Origin: Thermoplasmata archaeon M9B1D
GTDB lineage: Archaea > Thermoplasmatota > E2 > DHVEG-1
Assembly (NCBI GenBank): GCA_002900535.1
Contig: MUGC01000019.1
Location: 1-11,638, forward strand
Direction: 5' to 3'
DNA: 11,638 bases
Positions 1 through 6,150 of this stretch are shown in pieces; the stretch's first letter is position 1, and each line of letters begins with the position of its first letter. Both the position numbers and the translations under genes were made by a program. Below the pieces are notes generated by a model that saw only the letters and a list, made by a program, of their open reading frames with translations, was not told the origin of the DNA and ran no database searches.

Positions 1-2
1 AA

Positions 3-47
3 CTAAAAAGACAAAAAAATCTGGAAAAAGACCAGATTATATTATAA
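3..47 (+). CDS. possible 3' end of an upstream gene, perhaps the ATP-grasp subunit of ATP-citrate lyase (partial)
   Basis: Reading from base 3 gives 14 codons and a TAA at 45-47 that shares one base with the next ATG (TAATG), a common coupled-gene junction in operons. The tail would be a charged stretch ending in DQIIL. In Chlorobium-type operons aclB, the ATP-grasp subunit, precedes aclA, so that is the expected neighbour. Two other readings are possible. The frame of the next gene is also open back to base 2, which would make one fused protein. The third frame stops at 4-6, leaving a 40-nt spacer. Too little sequence is visible to decide. Confidence 0.3.
   Translation, partial: LKRQKNLEKDQIIL
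18..38 (+). other. short perfect hairpin just before the ATP-citrate lyase start
   Basis: AATCTGG (18-24) and CCAGATT (32-38) are exact inverted repeats around a 7-nt A-rich loop, ending 8 nt before the ATG at 47. No Shine-Dalgarno sequence precedes this start. The hairpin could influence initiation, or it could be chance in the end of an upstream coding region. Confidence 0.35.
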
Positions 48-1876
48 TGGATAAAAACACAAAAGCAATTGTTTTCGGTTTTCAACAAAGAGCAATTCAA
101 CGTATGCTTGATTTTGATTATATTTGCAGACGTGAAGAACCATCAGTAACGTGTATTGTTAATCCAACTCGTGATGGAATGCATAAATGTTTTTGGGGAA
201 CAAAAGAAATACTAATACCAATGGTTAAAACCCTGAAAGAAGCAACAAAGATGCATCCAGAGGCAGACTTCATGGTAAACTTTGCAAGTTTTAGATCTGC
301 GTATCCAACAAGTAAAGAAGCGCTTGAAAGCAAAACCATTCGTTCAGTTGCAATAATTGCAGAGGGAGTTCCTGAGCAAAGGACCAAAGAACTGATAAAA
401 ATTGCAAATGAAAAAAACAAATGGATAATTGGCCCTGCAACAGTAGGTGGAATTGCAGCAGGTAGTTTCAGAATTGGAAACACAGCAGGCATGCTCGACA
501 ACATTGTTGCATCAAAGCTACATCGACAGGGTAGCGTTGCATATGTTTCAAAATCTGGTGGACTTTCAAATGAATTAAACAACATAATAGCTATGAATAC
601 AGATGGTGTCTACGAAGGAGTAGCAATTGGTGGAGATAGATACCCCGGCTCAACATTTATCCAACATATGATGAGATATGAGAAAAATCCAGATATCAAA
701 ATGATGGTTCTACTTGGCGAAGTAGGAGGAACAGATGAATACGAAGTTGTCGAAGCAATGAAAAAAGGAAAAATCAAAAAACCGGTAGTTGCCTGGTGTA
801 TCGGAACATGCTCTAAGGTATTTCCAGCTGAAGTTCAATTTGGTCATGCCGGTGCACGAGCTGGAGCAGACAGAGAAACATCAGATGCTAAAAACAAAGC
901 ACTCAAAGAGGCAGGTGCATATGTTCCAACAAGTTTTGATGATTTTGATGAGCAAATCAAAAAAGCATACACAAAACTTGTTAAAAGCGGTAAACATAAA
1001 CCAATACCTGATGTTGAACCTCCCACAATTCCACTTGATTATGCAGTAGCTCTCAAACAAGGTATAATCAGAAGACCTGCAAATTTCATTGCAACAATTT
1101 CTGATGATCGTGGTGACGAGTTAAGATACTGTGGCATCAAGATTAGTAAAATCTTCGAAGAAAAATGGGGACTTGGTGGAGTAATAGGTCTTTTATGGTT
1201 TAAGAAAGACCTTCCAATGTGGGCAAGAGAGTTCATTGAACGTGTCGTCTTACTTACTGCAGATCATGGACCAGCTGTTTCTGGTGCACATAACAGCATT
1301 GTTGCAGCAAGGGCTGGAAAAGATTTAATATCTTCACTTGTGAGTGGTCTTTTGACAATTGGTCCGAGATTTGGTGGAGCGGTACAGGGAAGTGCAGATC
1401 ACTTCACAAAATATTTGTATGCTGGCCACGAACCAAGCTTTATGGTTAAAGATATGAAAAACAAAAACGCTAATATTCAGGGTATAGGTCATAGAATTAA
1501 GTCAGTTACAAATCCTGATGTGCGTGTAACAATTATGAAAGATTTTGCAAAGAAGAACTTCCCGATTACAGAAACACTTGATTATGCGCTTGCAGTTGAA
1601 AAATTAACAACTGCAAAAAGAAATAATTTAATTCTCAACGTTGATGGATGTATCGGTGTACTTTGCTGTGATATGCTCCGTGGAATTGGATATACAAGAG
1701 ATCAGGTGCGAGAATTTGTAGATCTTGGAATATTAAATGCATTCTTTGTTCTTGGAAGAAGTATTGGTTTCATGGGTCATATTATGGATCAGAAGCGTTT
1801 GAAAGCCGGACTATACAGACATCCATGGGATGATATAGATTATATGATGCCTGATAAACCGGAGAAAGTGAGGTAG
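47..1876 (+). CDS. aclA: ATP-citrate lyase, large subunit (CoA-ligase-like region plus citryl-CoA lyase domain)
   Basis: ATP-citrate lyase converts citrate, CoA and ATP to acetyl-CoA, oxaloacetate, ADP and phosphate in the cytoplasm. This 609-residue protein is the part that takes the phosphoryl group on a histidine and cleaves citryl-CoA. Residues about 1-320 resemble the succinyl-CoA synthetase alpha fold, with the phosphohistidine motif FGHAGA (His267). Residues about 330-609 are the citrate-synthase-like lyase domain, with TADHGPAVSGAHN (His407), GIGHR (His482) and NVDG (Asp533). As I remember human ACLY (His760, His900, His975, Asp1026), all four sit at a constant offset of 493, so the core has no net gaps. 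The length matches the plant and Chlorobium large subunits (about 608). The ATP-grasp part is not in the window, and the frame is open upstream to the window edge, so a human-like single-chain enzyme cannot be excluded. The ATG at 47 was chosen from length and the conserved N-terminal block (KAIVFGF, RMLDFDY). icd follows after 6 nt. Confidence 0.95.
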   Translation: MDKNTKAIVFGFQQRAIQRMLDFDYICRREEPSVTCIVNPTRDGMHKCFWGTKEILIPMVKTLKEATKMHPEADFMVNFASFRSAYPTSKEALESKTIRSVAIIAEGVPEQRTKELIKIANEKNKWIIGPATVGGIAAGSFRIGNTAGMLDNIVASKLHRQGSVAYVSKSGGLSNELNNIIAMNTDGVYEGVAIGGDRYPGSTFIQHMMRYEKNPDIKMMVLLGEVGGTDEYEVVEAMKKGKIKKPVVAWCIGTCSKVFPAEVQFGHAGARAGADRETSDAKNKALKEAGAYVPTSFDDFDEQIKKAYTKLVKSGKHKPIPDVEPPTIPLDYAVALKQGIIRRPANFIATISDDRGDELRYCGIKISKIFEEKWGLGGVIGLLWFKKDLPMWAREFIERVVLLTADHGPAVSGAHNSIVAARAGKDLISSLVSGLLTIGPRFGGAVQGSADHFTKYLYAGHEPSFMVKDMKNKNANIQGIGHRIKSVTNPDVRVTIMKDFAKKNFPITETLDYALAVEKLTTAKRNNLILNVDGCIGVLCCDMLRGIGYTRDQVREFVDLGILNAFFVLGRSIGFMGHIMDQKRLKAGLYRHPWDDIDYMMPDKPEKVR

Positions 1877-1882
1877 AAATCT

Positions 1883-3100
1883 ATGGCTAAGAAAATACAG
1901 ATGAAAACTCCATTAGTTGAAATTGATGGAGACGAGATGACTAGAGTAATGTGGGCTATGGTAAAAGAAAAACTTCTTACGCCCCATATCGATTTAAAAA
2001 CAGTATATTATGATCTAAGCCTTAAAAAAAGAAATGACACAGATGACAAGATTACAATTGAAGCAGCAGAGGCAATTAAAAAATATGGAGTAGGTGTAAA
2101 ATGTGCAACGATTACACCAAATGCTGCACGAGTTGAGGAATACAAATTAAAGAAGCAATGGAAAAGCCCAAACGGAACAATAAGAGCAATACTAGATGGA
2201 ACAGTTTTTAGAGAACCAATTATGCTAAAAAACATTGAACCCGCTGTTCGTTTCTGGAAAAAACCAATAATAATTGGCAGACATGCATATGGTGATGTTT
2301 ATAAAAACGTAGAATTAAAAATAGATAAGCCTGGTAAAGCACAATTGGTATACAGTGCTGAAAACGGTGAAGAAAAATGTGCATTAATACAGGAATTTAG
2401 TGGACCTGGAATAATACAAGGAATACACAATACAGACAAATCCATTGAAAGCTTTGCAAAATCATGTTTTACATATGCACTAGATCAAAAAGTAGACTTA
2501 TGGTTTGCAGCAAAAGATACAATATCAAAAACCTATGATTCAAACTTTAAAAATATCTTTGAAAAAGTATACAAAGAGGGTAGCTACAAAGAAAAATTTG
2601 AAAAAGCAGGAATAATCTACTTCTATACTTTAATCGATGATGCAGTTGCAAGAGTAGTACGTTCAGAAGGTGGATTTTTATGGGCATGTAAAAACTATGA
2701 TGGAGATGTGTTGAGTGACTTTTTAGGATCTGCATATGGTAGTTTAGCATTACTTACATCAGTACTAGTCTCACCATACGGATTTTTTGAATATGAAGCG
2801 GCTCATGGAACTGTACAAAAACACTATTACAAATATTTGAAAGGAGAAAAAACCTCAACAAACTCAATGGCAATAATTTTTGCATGGACTGGTGCACTTA
2901 AAAAAAGAGGAGAACTTGATAATATTCCTGAACTTGTAAAATTTGCAGATAATCTTGAAGACGCGACAATAAAAACTGTTGAAAAGGATCTAGTTATGAC
3001 AGGTGATCTTACAAGGATTTCAAACCCACCTGCTAAAAAAGTTGCAACTACACAGGAGTTTATTGAAGCAATAGCTAAAAATCTTGAAAAAAAGATGTAA
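1883..3100 (+). CDS. icd: isocitrate dehydrogenase, NADP-type, eukaryote-like homodimeric class
   Basis: This enzyme interconverts isocitrate and 2-oxoglutarate plus CO2, with NADP(H) as the likely cofactor. The 405-residue protein aligns almost end to end with my memory of human IDH1 rather than with the E. coli-type Icd. Substrate residues are present: Ser95 in WKSPNGT, Arg101, Arg110, Arg133 in IIGRHAYGD (the human Arg132 site), Tyr140 and Lys216. So are the metal aspartates Asp253, Asp275 and Asp279 around ACKNYDGD. The NADP 2'-phosphate site reads Lys313-His314 where human IDH1 has Arg-His, and Arg260 replaces a lysine, so charge is kept and NADP preference is likely. The start has a GTGAGG ribosome site (1868-1873) inside the end of the lyase gene, 6 nt after its stop, so the two are co-transcribed. 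Aconitase, the enzyme that would link them, is not in the window. Confidence 0.95.
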   Translation: MAKKIQMKTPLVEIDGDEMTRVMWAMVKEKLLTPHIDLKTVYYDLSLKKRNDTDDKITIEAAEAIKKYGVGVKCATITPNAARVEEYKLKKQWKSPNGTIRAILDGTVFREPIMLKNIEPAVRFWKKPIIIGRHAYGDVYKNVELKIDKPGKAQLVYSAENGEEKCALIQEFSGPGIIQGIHNTDKSIESFAKSCFTYALDQKVDLWFAAKDTISKTYDSNFKNIFEKVYKEGSYKEKFEKAGIIYFYTLIDDAVARVVRSEGGFLWACKNYDGDVLSDFLGSAYGSLALLTSVLVSPYGFFEYEAAHGTVQKHYYKYLKGEKTSTNSMAIIFAWTGALKKRGELDNIPELVKFADNLEDATIKTVEKDLVMTGDLTRISNPPAKKVATTQEFIEAIAKNLEKKM

Positions 3101-3127
3101 AAAATTTATCATCTTTTTTTATTTTTT
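3087..3127 (+). terminator. hairpin and T-tract terminator closing the lyase-dehydrogenase operon
   Basis: AAAAAAAGATG (3087-3097) pairs perfectly with CATCTTTTTTT (3110-3120), an 11-bp stem with a 12-nt loop, followed by a second run of six T. The 5' arm is the last codons of icd, so the stop codon lies in the loop. Archaeal termination needs mainly the oligo-T; the hairpin makes it look like an intrinsic terminator as well. Confidence 0.65.
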
Positions 3128-3147
3128 AGATAATTATACCATAATCA

Positions 3148-3156
3148 TTATAAATA
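3148..3156 (+). promoter_or_regulatory. TATA-box candidate for the DUF167 gene
   Basis: TTATAAATA lies about 32 nt before the ATG at 3184. With the usual archaeal spacing of about 25 nt, transcription would start within a few bases of the ATG, giving a nearly leaderless mRNA. No Shine-Dalgarno sequence is present, which fits. The region is AT-rich, so chance matches are easy. Confidence 0.4.
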
Positions 3157-3183
3157 ATGAAAATATTTAATATATAAATTTGA

Positions 3184-3507
3184 ATGGCTTTATTAGAGGG
3201 GATTATAAAAAAACACCAGAATGGAACTGTTCTTTCTGTTTTTGTTACGCCTGAGGCTCGAAATGTAGTTTTTCCTGCAGGAGTAAATGAGTGGCGTAAA
3301 TGCCTTGAAATAAAGGTTAAATCATCAGCAGTTGACAATAAAGCAAATAAGGATGTAGTAAAAACTATTGCTGATTTTTTTAAAAAATCTGTAAATGATG
3401 TTTTTGTAGTATCTGGTAGTAAAAAACGGGAAAAATCCGTTTTGGTGAAAGGGGTTTCTATTGATTTTGTATCTCAGAAACTGAAGGAATCATTAGATGG
3501 ATTATAA
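3184..3507 (+). CDS. DUF167 / YggU family protein
   Basis: This is a small (107 residue) soluble protein of the widespread DUF167 (YggU, UPF0235) family, whose biochemical role is not established. The family signature is clear: VTPEARN near residues 21-27, a strand LEIKVKSSAVDNKANKD at about 41-57 (usually VxxPPVDGKAN), then VVSGSKKREKSVLVKG at about 75-90 (usually VSGxxSREKxV). The length is normal for the family. The last 11 nt overlap the start of the Toprim gene, so the two are translationally linked and probably form one operon started by the TATA-like element at 3148. The family often sits next to unrelated genes, so the pairing does not by itself give a function. Confidence 0.9.
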   Translation: MALLEGIIKKHQNGTVLSVFVTPEARNVVFPAGVNEWRKCLEIKVKSSAVDNKANKDVVKTIADFFKKSVNDVFVVSGSKKREKSVLVKGVSIDFVSQKLKESLDGL

Positions 3508-3898
3508 AAAATCTCTTGAAGAAATTGAAAAAGCACTTATAGAGCTTCGGGAAGAAAATAAAAAAATACCTGTTATTGTTGAAGGTGAAAAAGATATCGA
3601 AGCTCTTAAAAAGCTTGGTGTTACAGGTGTAATCATTAGTTTAAATAGTGGTAGTTCTTTAATTGATTTTTGTGATAAGATTGCAAGAGAGTATAAAGAT
3701 ATAATTATTCTTACTGATTGGGATAAAAAAGGTGGTTTTCTTTGTAGTACTATTAGAAGAAATCTACAAGGTCGTGTTTTTTGTAATACCTACTACCGAG
3801 AGATTTTTGCAAAAAGTTCTATGATAAAAACAGTTGAAGGACTTCCATCTTGGGTTATGACAATGAATGAAAAAATAAGAAATTATAAAATGGATTGA
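3497..3898 (+). CDS. small Toprim-domain protein (UPF0292-like, archaeal type)
   Basis: A 133-residue protein that is essentially one Toprim domain, the metal-binding fold shared by DnaG primases, topoisomerases, RNase M5 and OLD nucleases. After a charged N-terminal helix (residues 1-23) comes VIVEGEKD with the catalytic-type Glu29. Then ILTDWDKKG supplies Asp74 and Asp76, the second acidic motif. The C-terminal TVEGLPSW (about 112-119) resembles the conserved end of UPF0292 proteins. The true substrate of this family is unknown; cleavage or rejoining of a nucleic acid is an inference from the fold. The ATG is placed 11 nt inside the DUF167 gene with an AGGA ribosome site just ahead (about 3485-3488). 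The stop codon TGA touches the first base of the structured RNA element that follows, which may matter because RNase M5, another compact Toprim protein, matures an RNA. Confidence 0.85.
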   Translation: MDYKKSLEEIEKALIELREENKKIPVIVEGEKDIEALKKLGVTGVIISLNSGSSLIDFCDKIAREYKDIIILTDWDKKGGFLCSTIRRNLQGRVFCNTYYREIFAKSSMIKTVEGLPSWVMTMNEKIRNYKMD

Positions 3899-3978
3899 GG
3901 AGACAGGGTAAGCAAATATATTTTGCTTGAAAAGTCCGGTGAGGAGCATTCAAGAAAACGAATTGCTTATCCGCTCCT
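3898..3978 (+). ncRNA. structured RNA candidate with RNase P-like CR-I and CR-V sequences
   Basis: These 81 nt fold almost completely. AGGAG (3898-3902) pairs with CTCCT (3974-3978). GGGTAAGCAA (3906-3915) pairs with TTGCTTATCC (3963-3972) with one G-U. TTTT-G-CTTGAA (3921-3931) pairs with TTCAAGAAAA (3949-3958) with one bulge. TCC (3935-3937) can pair with GGA (3943-3945) around GGTGA. An alternative fold makes a 7-bp hairpin AAGCAAA/TTTGCTT (3910-3928) and leaves GAAAAGTCCGG (3929-3939) free. That string is one mismatch from the RNase P CR-I consensus GGAAAGUCCGG. At the far end, AAAACGAATTGCTTAT (3955-3970) recalls CR-V (ACAGAA...GCUUAU), right next to the outer helix as in RNase P. The spacing is only about 20 nt, where a normal RNase P RNA has well over 100, so it cannot be an ordinary one. 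It may be a remnant, another small RNA or a 3'-UTR structure of the Toprim mRNA. Confidence 0.4.
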
Positions 3979-3981
3979 ATA

Positions 3982-4019
3982 GAATTAGTAATTCATAAGG
4001 GTATAAAAATTTTGCCTTA
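3982..4019 (+). other. two small inverted repeats downstream of the structured element
   Basis: GAATT/AATTC (3982-3994, 3-nt loop) and TAAGG/CCTTA (3996-4019) follow directly. They could be extra 3' hairpins of the RNA. The rest of the stretch to about 4070 shows no ORF, tRNA or repeat that I can recognise. Confidence 0.25.
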
Positions 4020-4076
4020 AAAGACATAGACGTTTGACGATTATTATTAGTGTTGGTTGTTGACAATAGTCTATAA

Positions 4077-4086
4077 TTTATAAATA
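4077..4086 (+). promoter_or_regulatory. TATA-box candidate upstream of the permease
   Basis: TTTATAAATA is a close match to the archaeal TATA consensus. It predicts a transcript start near 4105-4112, within or after the oligo-T stretch, giving a 5' leader of 40 nt or more. The weaker element around 4122-4130 (TACTATAC) would instead give a start near the ATG at 4151. Confidence 0.4.
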
Positions 4087-4091
4087 TATAT

Positions 4092-4118
4092 AAAAAGATC
4101 TTTTTTTGTATATTTTTT
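4092..4118 (+). terminator. palindrome and double T-tract terminator
   Basis: AAAAAGATCTTTTT (4092-4105) is a perfect palindrome that runs into seven T (4101-4107), with six more T at 4113-4118. It likely ends transcription through the DUF167, Toprim and RNA region. It resembles the A-tract-GAT / ATC-T-tract terminator after icd. Confidence 0.5.
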
Positions 4119-4201
4119 ATGTACTATACTCGACAAGATTTTGATCATAAATGTTAAATTGGAAAATGTTATATTTAGCACTTGTAATTCCCTCAGTTAT
4201 A

Positions 4202-5380
4202 ATGGATAAAACTTGTCCGATTTGCGGGATGAAAGGGACAATTCCTGCACATGATCATTATTTTTGCAGTGAACATTGTATAAAAAGATATGAAAGAGAA
4301 AAAAATATTTATGAGGAAAAAAAATACTGCCCAAGTTGTACGGTAAAAACAGGTACACCTTGGTATAAAGAAAAACTTTACGTTATCACTATCATAACTA
4401 TTATTGTTCTCATAATAAGTTATTTTGTGACTCAATTAAATCCTTTTTTTGATGCTTTTAAAGAATACCTATTACTTATCTGGTGGGCAATCCTTATTGG
4501 TTTTTTCATTGGAGGAATTATTGATTATTTTATACCACGTGAGTATATTGAAAAGTATTTGTCGCGTCATAGAAAAAGAACAATCATTTATTCAGTTATC
4601 TTTGGGTTTATTATGAGTGCTTGCTCTCATGGAATTCTTGCTATTGCAATTGAGCTTTATAAAAAAGGTGCTAGTACTTCGTCTGTTGTCGCATTCTTAT
4701 TAGCTTCGCCATGGGCTAATCTACCTATAACAATTTTATTGTTTGGGTTTTTTGGTTTGAAAGCGTTTTTAATTGTTGTTTCTGCGCTTATAATTGCGAT
4801 TATAACTGGGTTGATTTTTCAAGCATTAGAGCGAAGGGGCATGGTAGAATGCCAGCAGTGTATTTTGGGAAAAGATAAGCCAGTTCTTACCGATTTTTCA
4901 ATTAGGAAAGATATTAGTAAGAGGTGGAATGCATTTCAATTCACACGACATAATATTTGGGAGGCAATCAAAGGAACAATTGAAGGATCATGGGCATTGA
5001 CAAAAATGGTCATGTGGTGGCTTATTATTGGTATGATTATGGCTGCTATAGCCAGAGCATATATACCATCTCATCTTTTTGAGGAATACATGGGACCAAC
5101 AATACTTGGTTTATTAGTAACACTACTTTTTGCAACGATTATTGAAGTTTGTTCTGAGGGTAGTTCACCACTTGCTTTTGAAATATATGATAAATCAGTA
5201 CAGGCAGGTGCTCCTGCTTTTGGAAATTCATTTACTTTTTTGATGGCTGGTGTTGCAACTGATTACACAGAAATTGGTTTAATTTGGCACAATATTGGGC
5301 GTAAGGCAGCCCTTTGGATTCCAATAATAACTGTTCCGCAGATATTAATTTTAGGTTATATTTTCAACATCTTTCTATAA
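4202..5380 (+). CDS. ArsP/DUF318-type permease with N-terminal cysteine finger
   Basis: Integral membrane permease, probably exporting a metal, metalloid or thiol-linked compound; the substrate is not known. Residues 1-50 form a metal-binding finger: CPICGM (Cys5, Cys8), then FCSEHC (Cys22, Cys26), then CPSC (Cys43, Cys46), like TRASH/YHS fingers. About eight to nine hydrophobic segments follow from residue 58, in two related halves. Each half carries a short Cys-Ser motif of the family: SACSHG (Cys141) with KKGASTSSVVAFLLASPWAN after it, and EVCSEGSSP (Cys317). The central loop has another CxxC (CQQC, Cys217 and Cys220). ArsP proteins use membrane cysteines to move trivalent organoarsenicals, but the CSHG motif here is not the classic one. 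I chose 4202 because it begins just before the finger. An in-frame ATG at 4151 would add 17 hydrophobic residues. Neither start has a clear ribosome site. Confidence 0.85.
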   Translation: MDKTCPICGMKGTIPAHDHYFCSEHCIKRYEREKNIYEEKKYCPSCTVKTGTPWYKEKLYVITIITIIVLIISYFVTQLNPFFDAFKEYLLLIWWAILIGFFIGGIIDYFIPREYIEKYLSRHRKRTIIYSVIFGFIMSACSHGILAIAIELYKKGASTSSVVAFLLASPWANLPITILLFGFFGLKAFLIVVSALIIAIITGLIFQALERRGMVECQQCILGKDKPVLTDFSIRKDISKRWNAFQFTRHNIWEAIKGTIEGSWALTKMVMWWLIIGMIMAAIARAYIPSHLFEEYMGPTILGLLVTLLFATIIEVCSEGSSPLAFEIYDKSVQAGAPAFGNSFTFLMAGVATDYTEIGLIWHNIGRKAALWIPIITVPQILILGYIFNIFL

Positions 5381-5395
5381 CATGGATAAGATCAA

Positions 5396-5403
5396 TTTAT
5401 AAA
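5396..5403 (+). promoter_or_regulatory. TATA-box candidate for the 199-residue membrane protein
   Basis: TTTATAAA lies in the 67-nt gap after the permease. Usual spacing puts the transcript start near 5424, just ahead of a GTGAGGAG ribosome site (about 5429-5436) and the ATG at 5448. The three elements are consistently placed. Confidence 0.5.
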
Positions 5404-5447
5404 CAAAAAACTAATACATTCTTTGTTTGTGAGGAGAAAATGATAAT

Positions 5448-6047
5448 ATGGCTTTATTTGATTTTGCTGAGTTGTCAGCTAAATTATCAGAAAATTTGTC
5501 AATCAAGGAAATATTAAGTGGAAATTTTTCTGCTTTTACAGCGGTTTTGTACTTAGCAATATCTATTGCAGTTTATTCGATAGTAATATATCATTTTTAT
5601 AGATATGTTGCTAGGAGAGATTGTTTTAAACCTAGTATGAGGGAACACACTAAAACTATTGGTTTTTTAAAGTATTTCTTTTTATTTCCTTTTGTAGTAA
5701 TTGTTTTCTTTTTGGGTTTTTCAATAATGCTTTTATTTCTAGCAGGGGGTCTTGGACCTGAAATTGTACTTTCAACGTCTTTTGCTATAATTCTAGCCAT
5801 TAGAATATGTTCATATTACACTGAAGATCTTTCAAAAGATGTTGCTAAGATGCTACCTTTTGCGCTTCTTGGTGTATTTCTGGTAAATCCTTCATATTTT
5901 GAACTTGCTGATATTCAAAATAAAATAAATCAATTGCCTGAATTGATAAATGTGGCTGTCGTATATTTGATTTTTTTGATAATTGTTGAGTGGATATTGA
6001 GAATTGGGCTTAATATTCGTTATAGAATATTTCCAAAAAAAGAATAG
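5448..6047 (+). CDS. multi-pass membrane protein of unknown function
   Basis: I do not recognise this 199-residue protein. It has an amphipathic N-terminus (residues 1-25), then hydrophobic segments at about 30-52, 72-100, 105-118, 133-150 and 165-187, and a basic C-terminal tail. A conserved-looking cytoplasmic motif YRYVARRDCFKP follows the first segment. A short acidic stretch (YYTEDLSKD, about 123-131) separates the middle helices. No signal peptide cleavage site, enzyme motif or cysteine pair stands out. It has its own promoter-like element and ribosome site, and a T-rich stretch after it separates it from the stomatin gene. A role beside the stomatin is possible only by position. A second ATG at 5440 in another frame opens a short, unsupported ORF and was not used. 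Confidence 0.75.
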   Translation: MALFDFAELSAKLSENLSIKEILSGNFSAFTAVLYLAISIAVYSIVIYHFYRYVARRDCFKPSMREHTKTIGFLKYFFLFPFVVIVFFLGFSIMLLFLAGGLGPEIVLSTSFAIILAIRICSYYTEDLSKDVAKMLPFALLGVFLVNPSYFELADIQNKINQLPELINVAVVYLIFLIIVEWILRIGLNIRYRIFPKKE

Positions 6048-6079
6048 ACCGACACTGTAGATTTAAAATCTTCTTAATT

Positions 6080-6098
6080 ATTTTTTAAAAGGTTTTTT
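6080..6098 (+). terminator. oligo-T terminator after the membrane protein
   Basis: Two runs of six T (6081-6086 and 6093-6098) separated by AAAAGG occur 33 nt after the stop codon. This suits archaeal oligo-T termination. No strong hairpin is needed or seen. Confidence 0.4.
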
Positions 6099-6150
6099 AA
6101 AGAAAAATTTGATATAAAATCTTAATATAGATTGGAGGAGAGGTGTAAAT

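Noticed and set aside
3764..3949. 61-codon ORF on the minus strand across the Toprim end and the RNA element
   Set aside because: It lies antisense to a well-supported gene, shows no domain, and its low-complexity composition fits a shadow frame.
3940..3999. 19-codon ORF starting GTG at 3940 inside the structured element
   Set aside because: Nearly all of its coding part is explained by the paired stems, and it has no resemblance to a known peptide.
3898..4100. tRNA, box C/D guide or known riboswitch
   Set aside because: No cloverleaf with TTC/GG elements, no C box (RTGATGA) with D box (CTGA), and no riboswitch core that I know could be placed.
5314..5517. 67-codon + strand ORF bridging the permease and the next gene
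   Set aside because: It overlaps both genes in another frame, and the promoter and ribosome site fit the 5448 start better.
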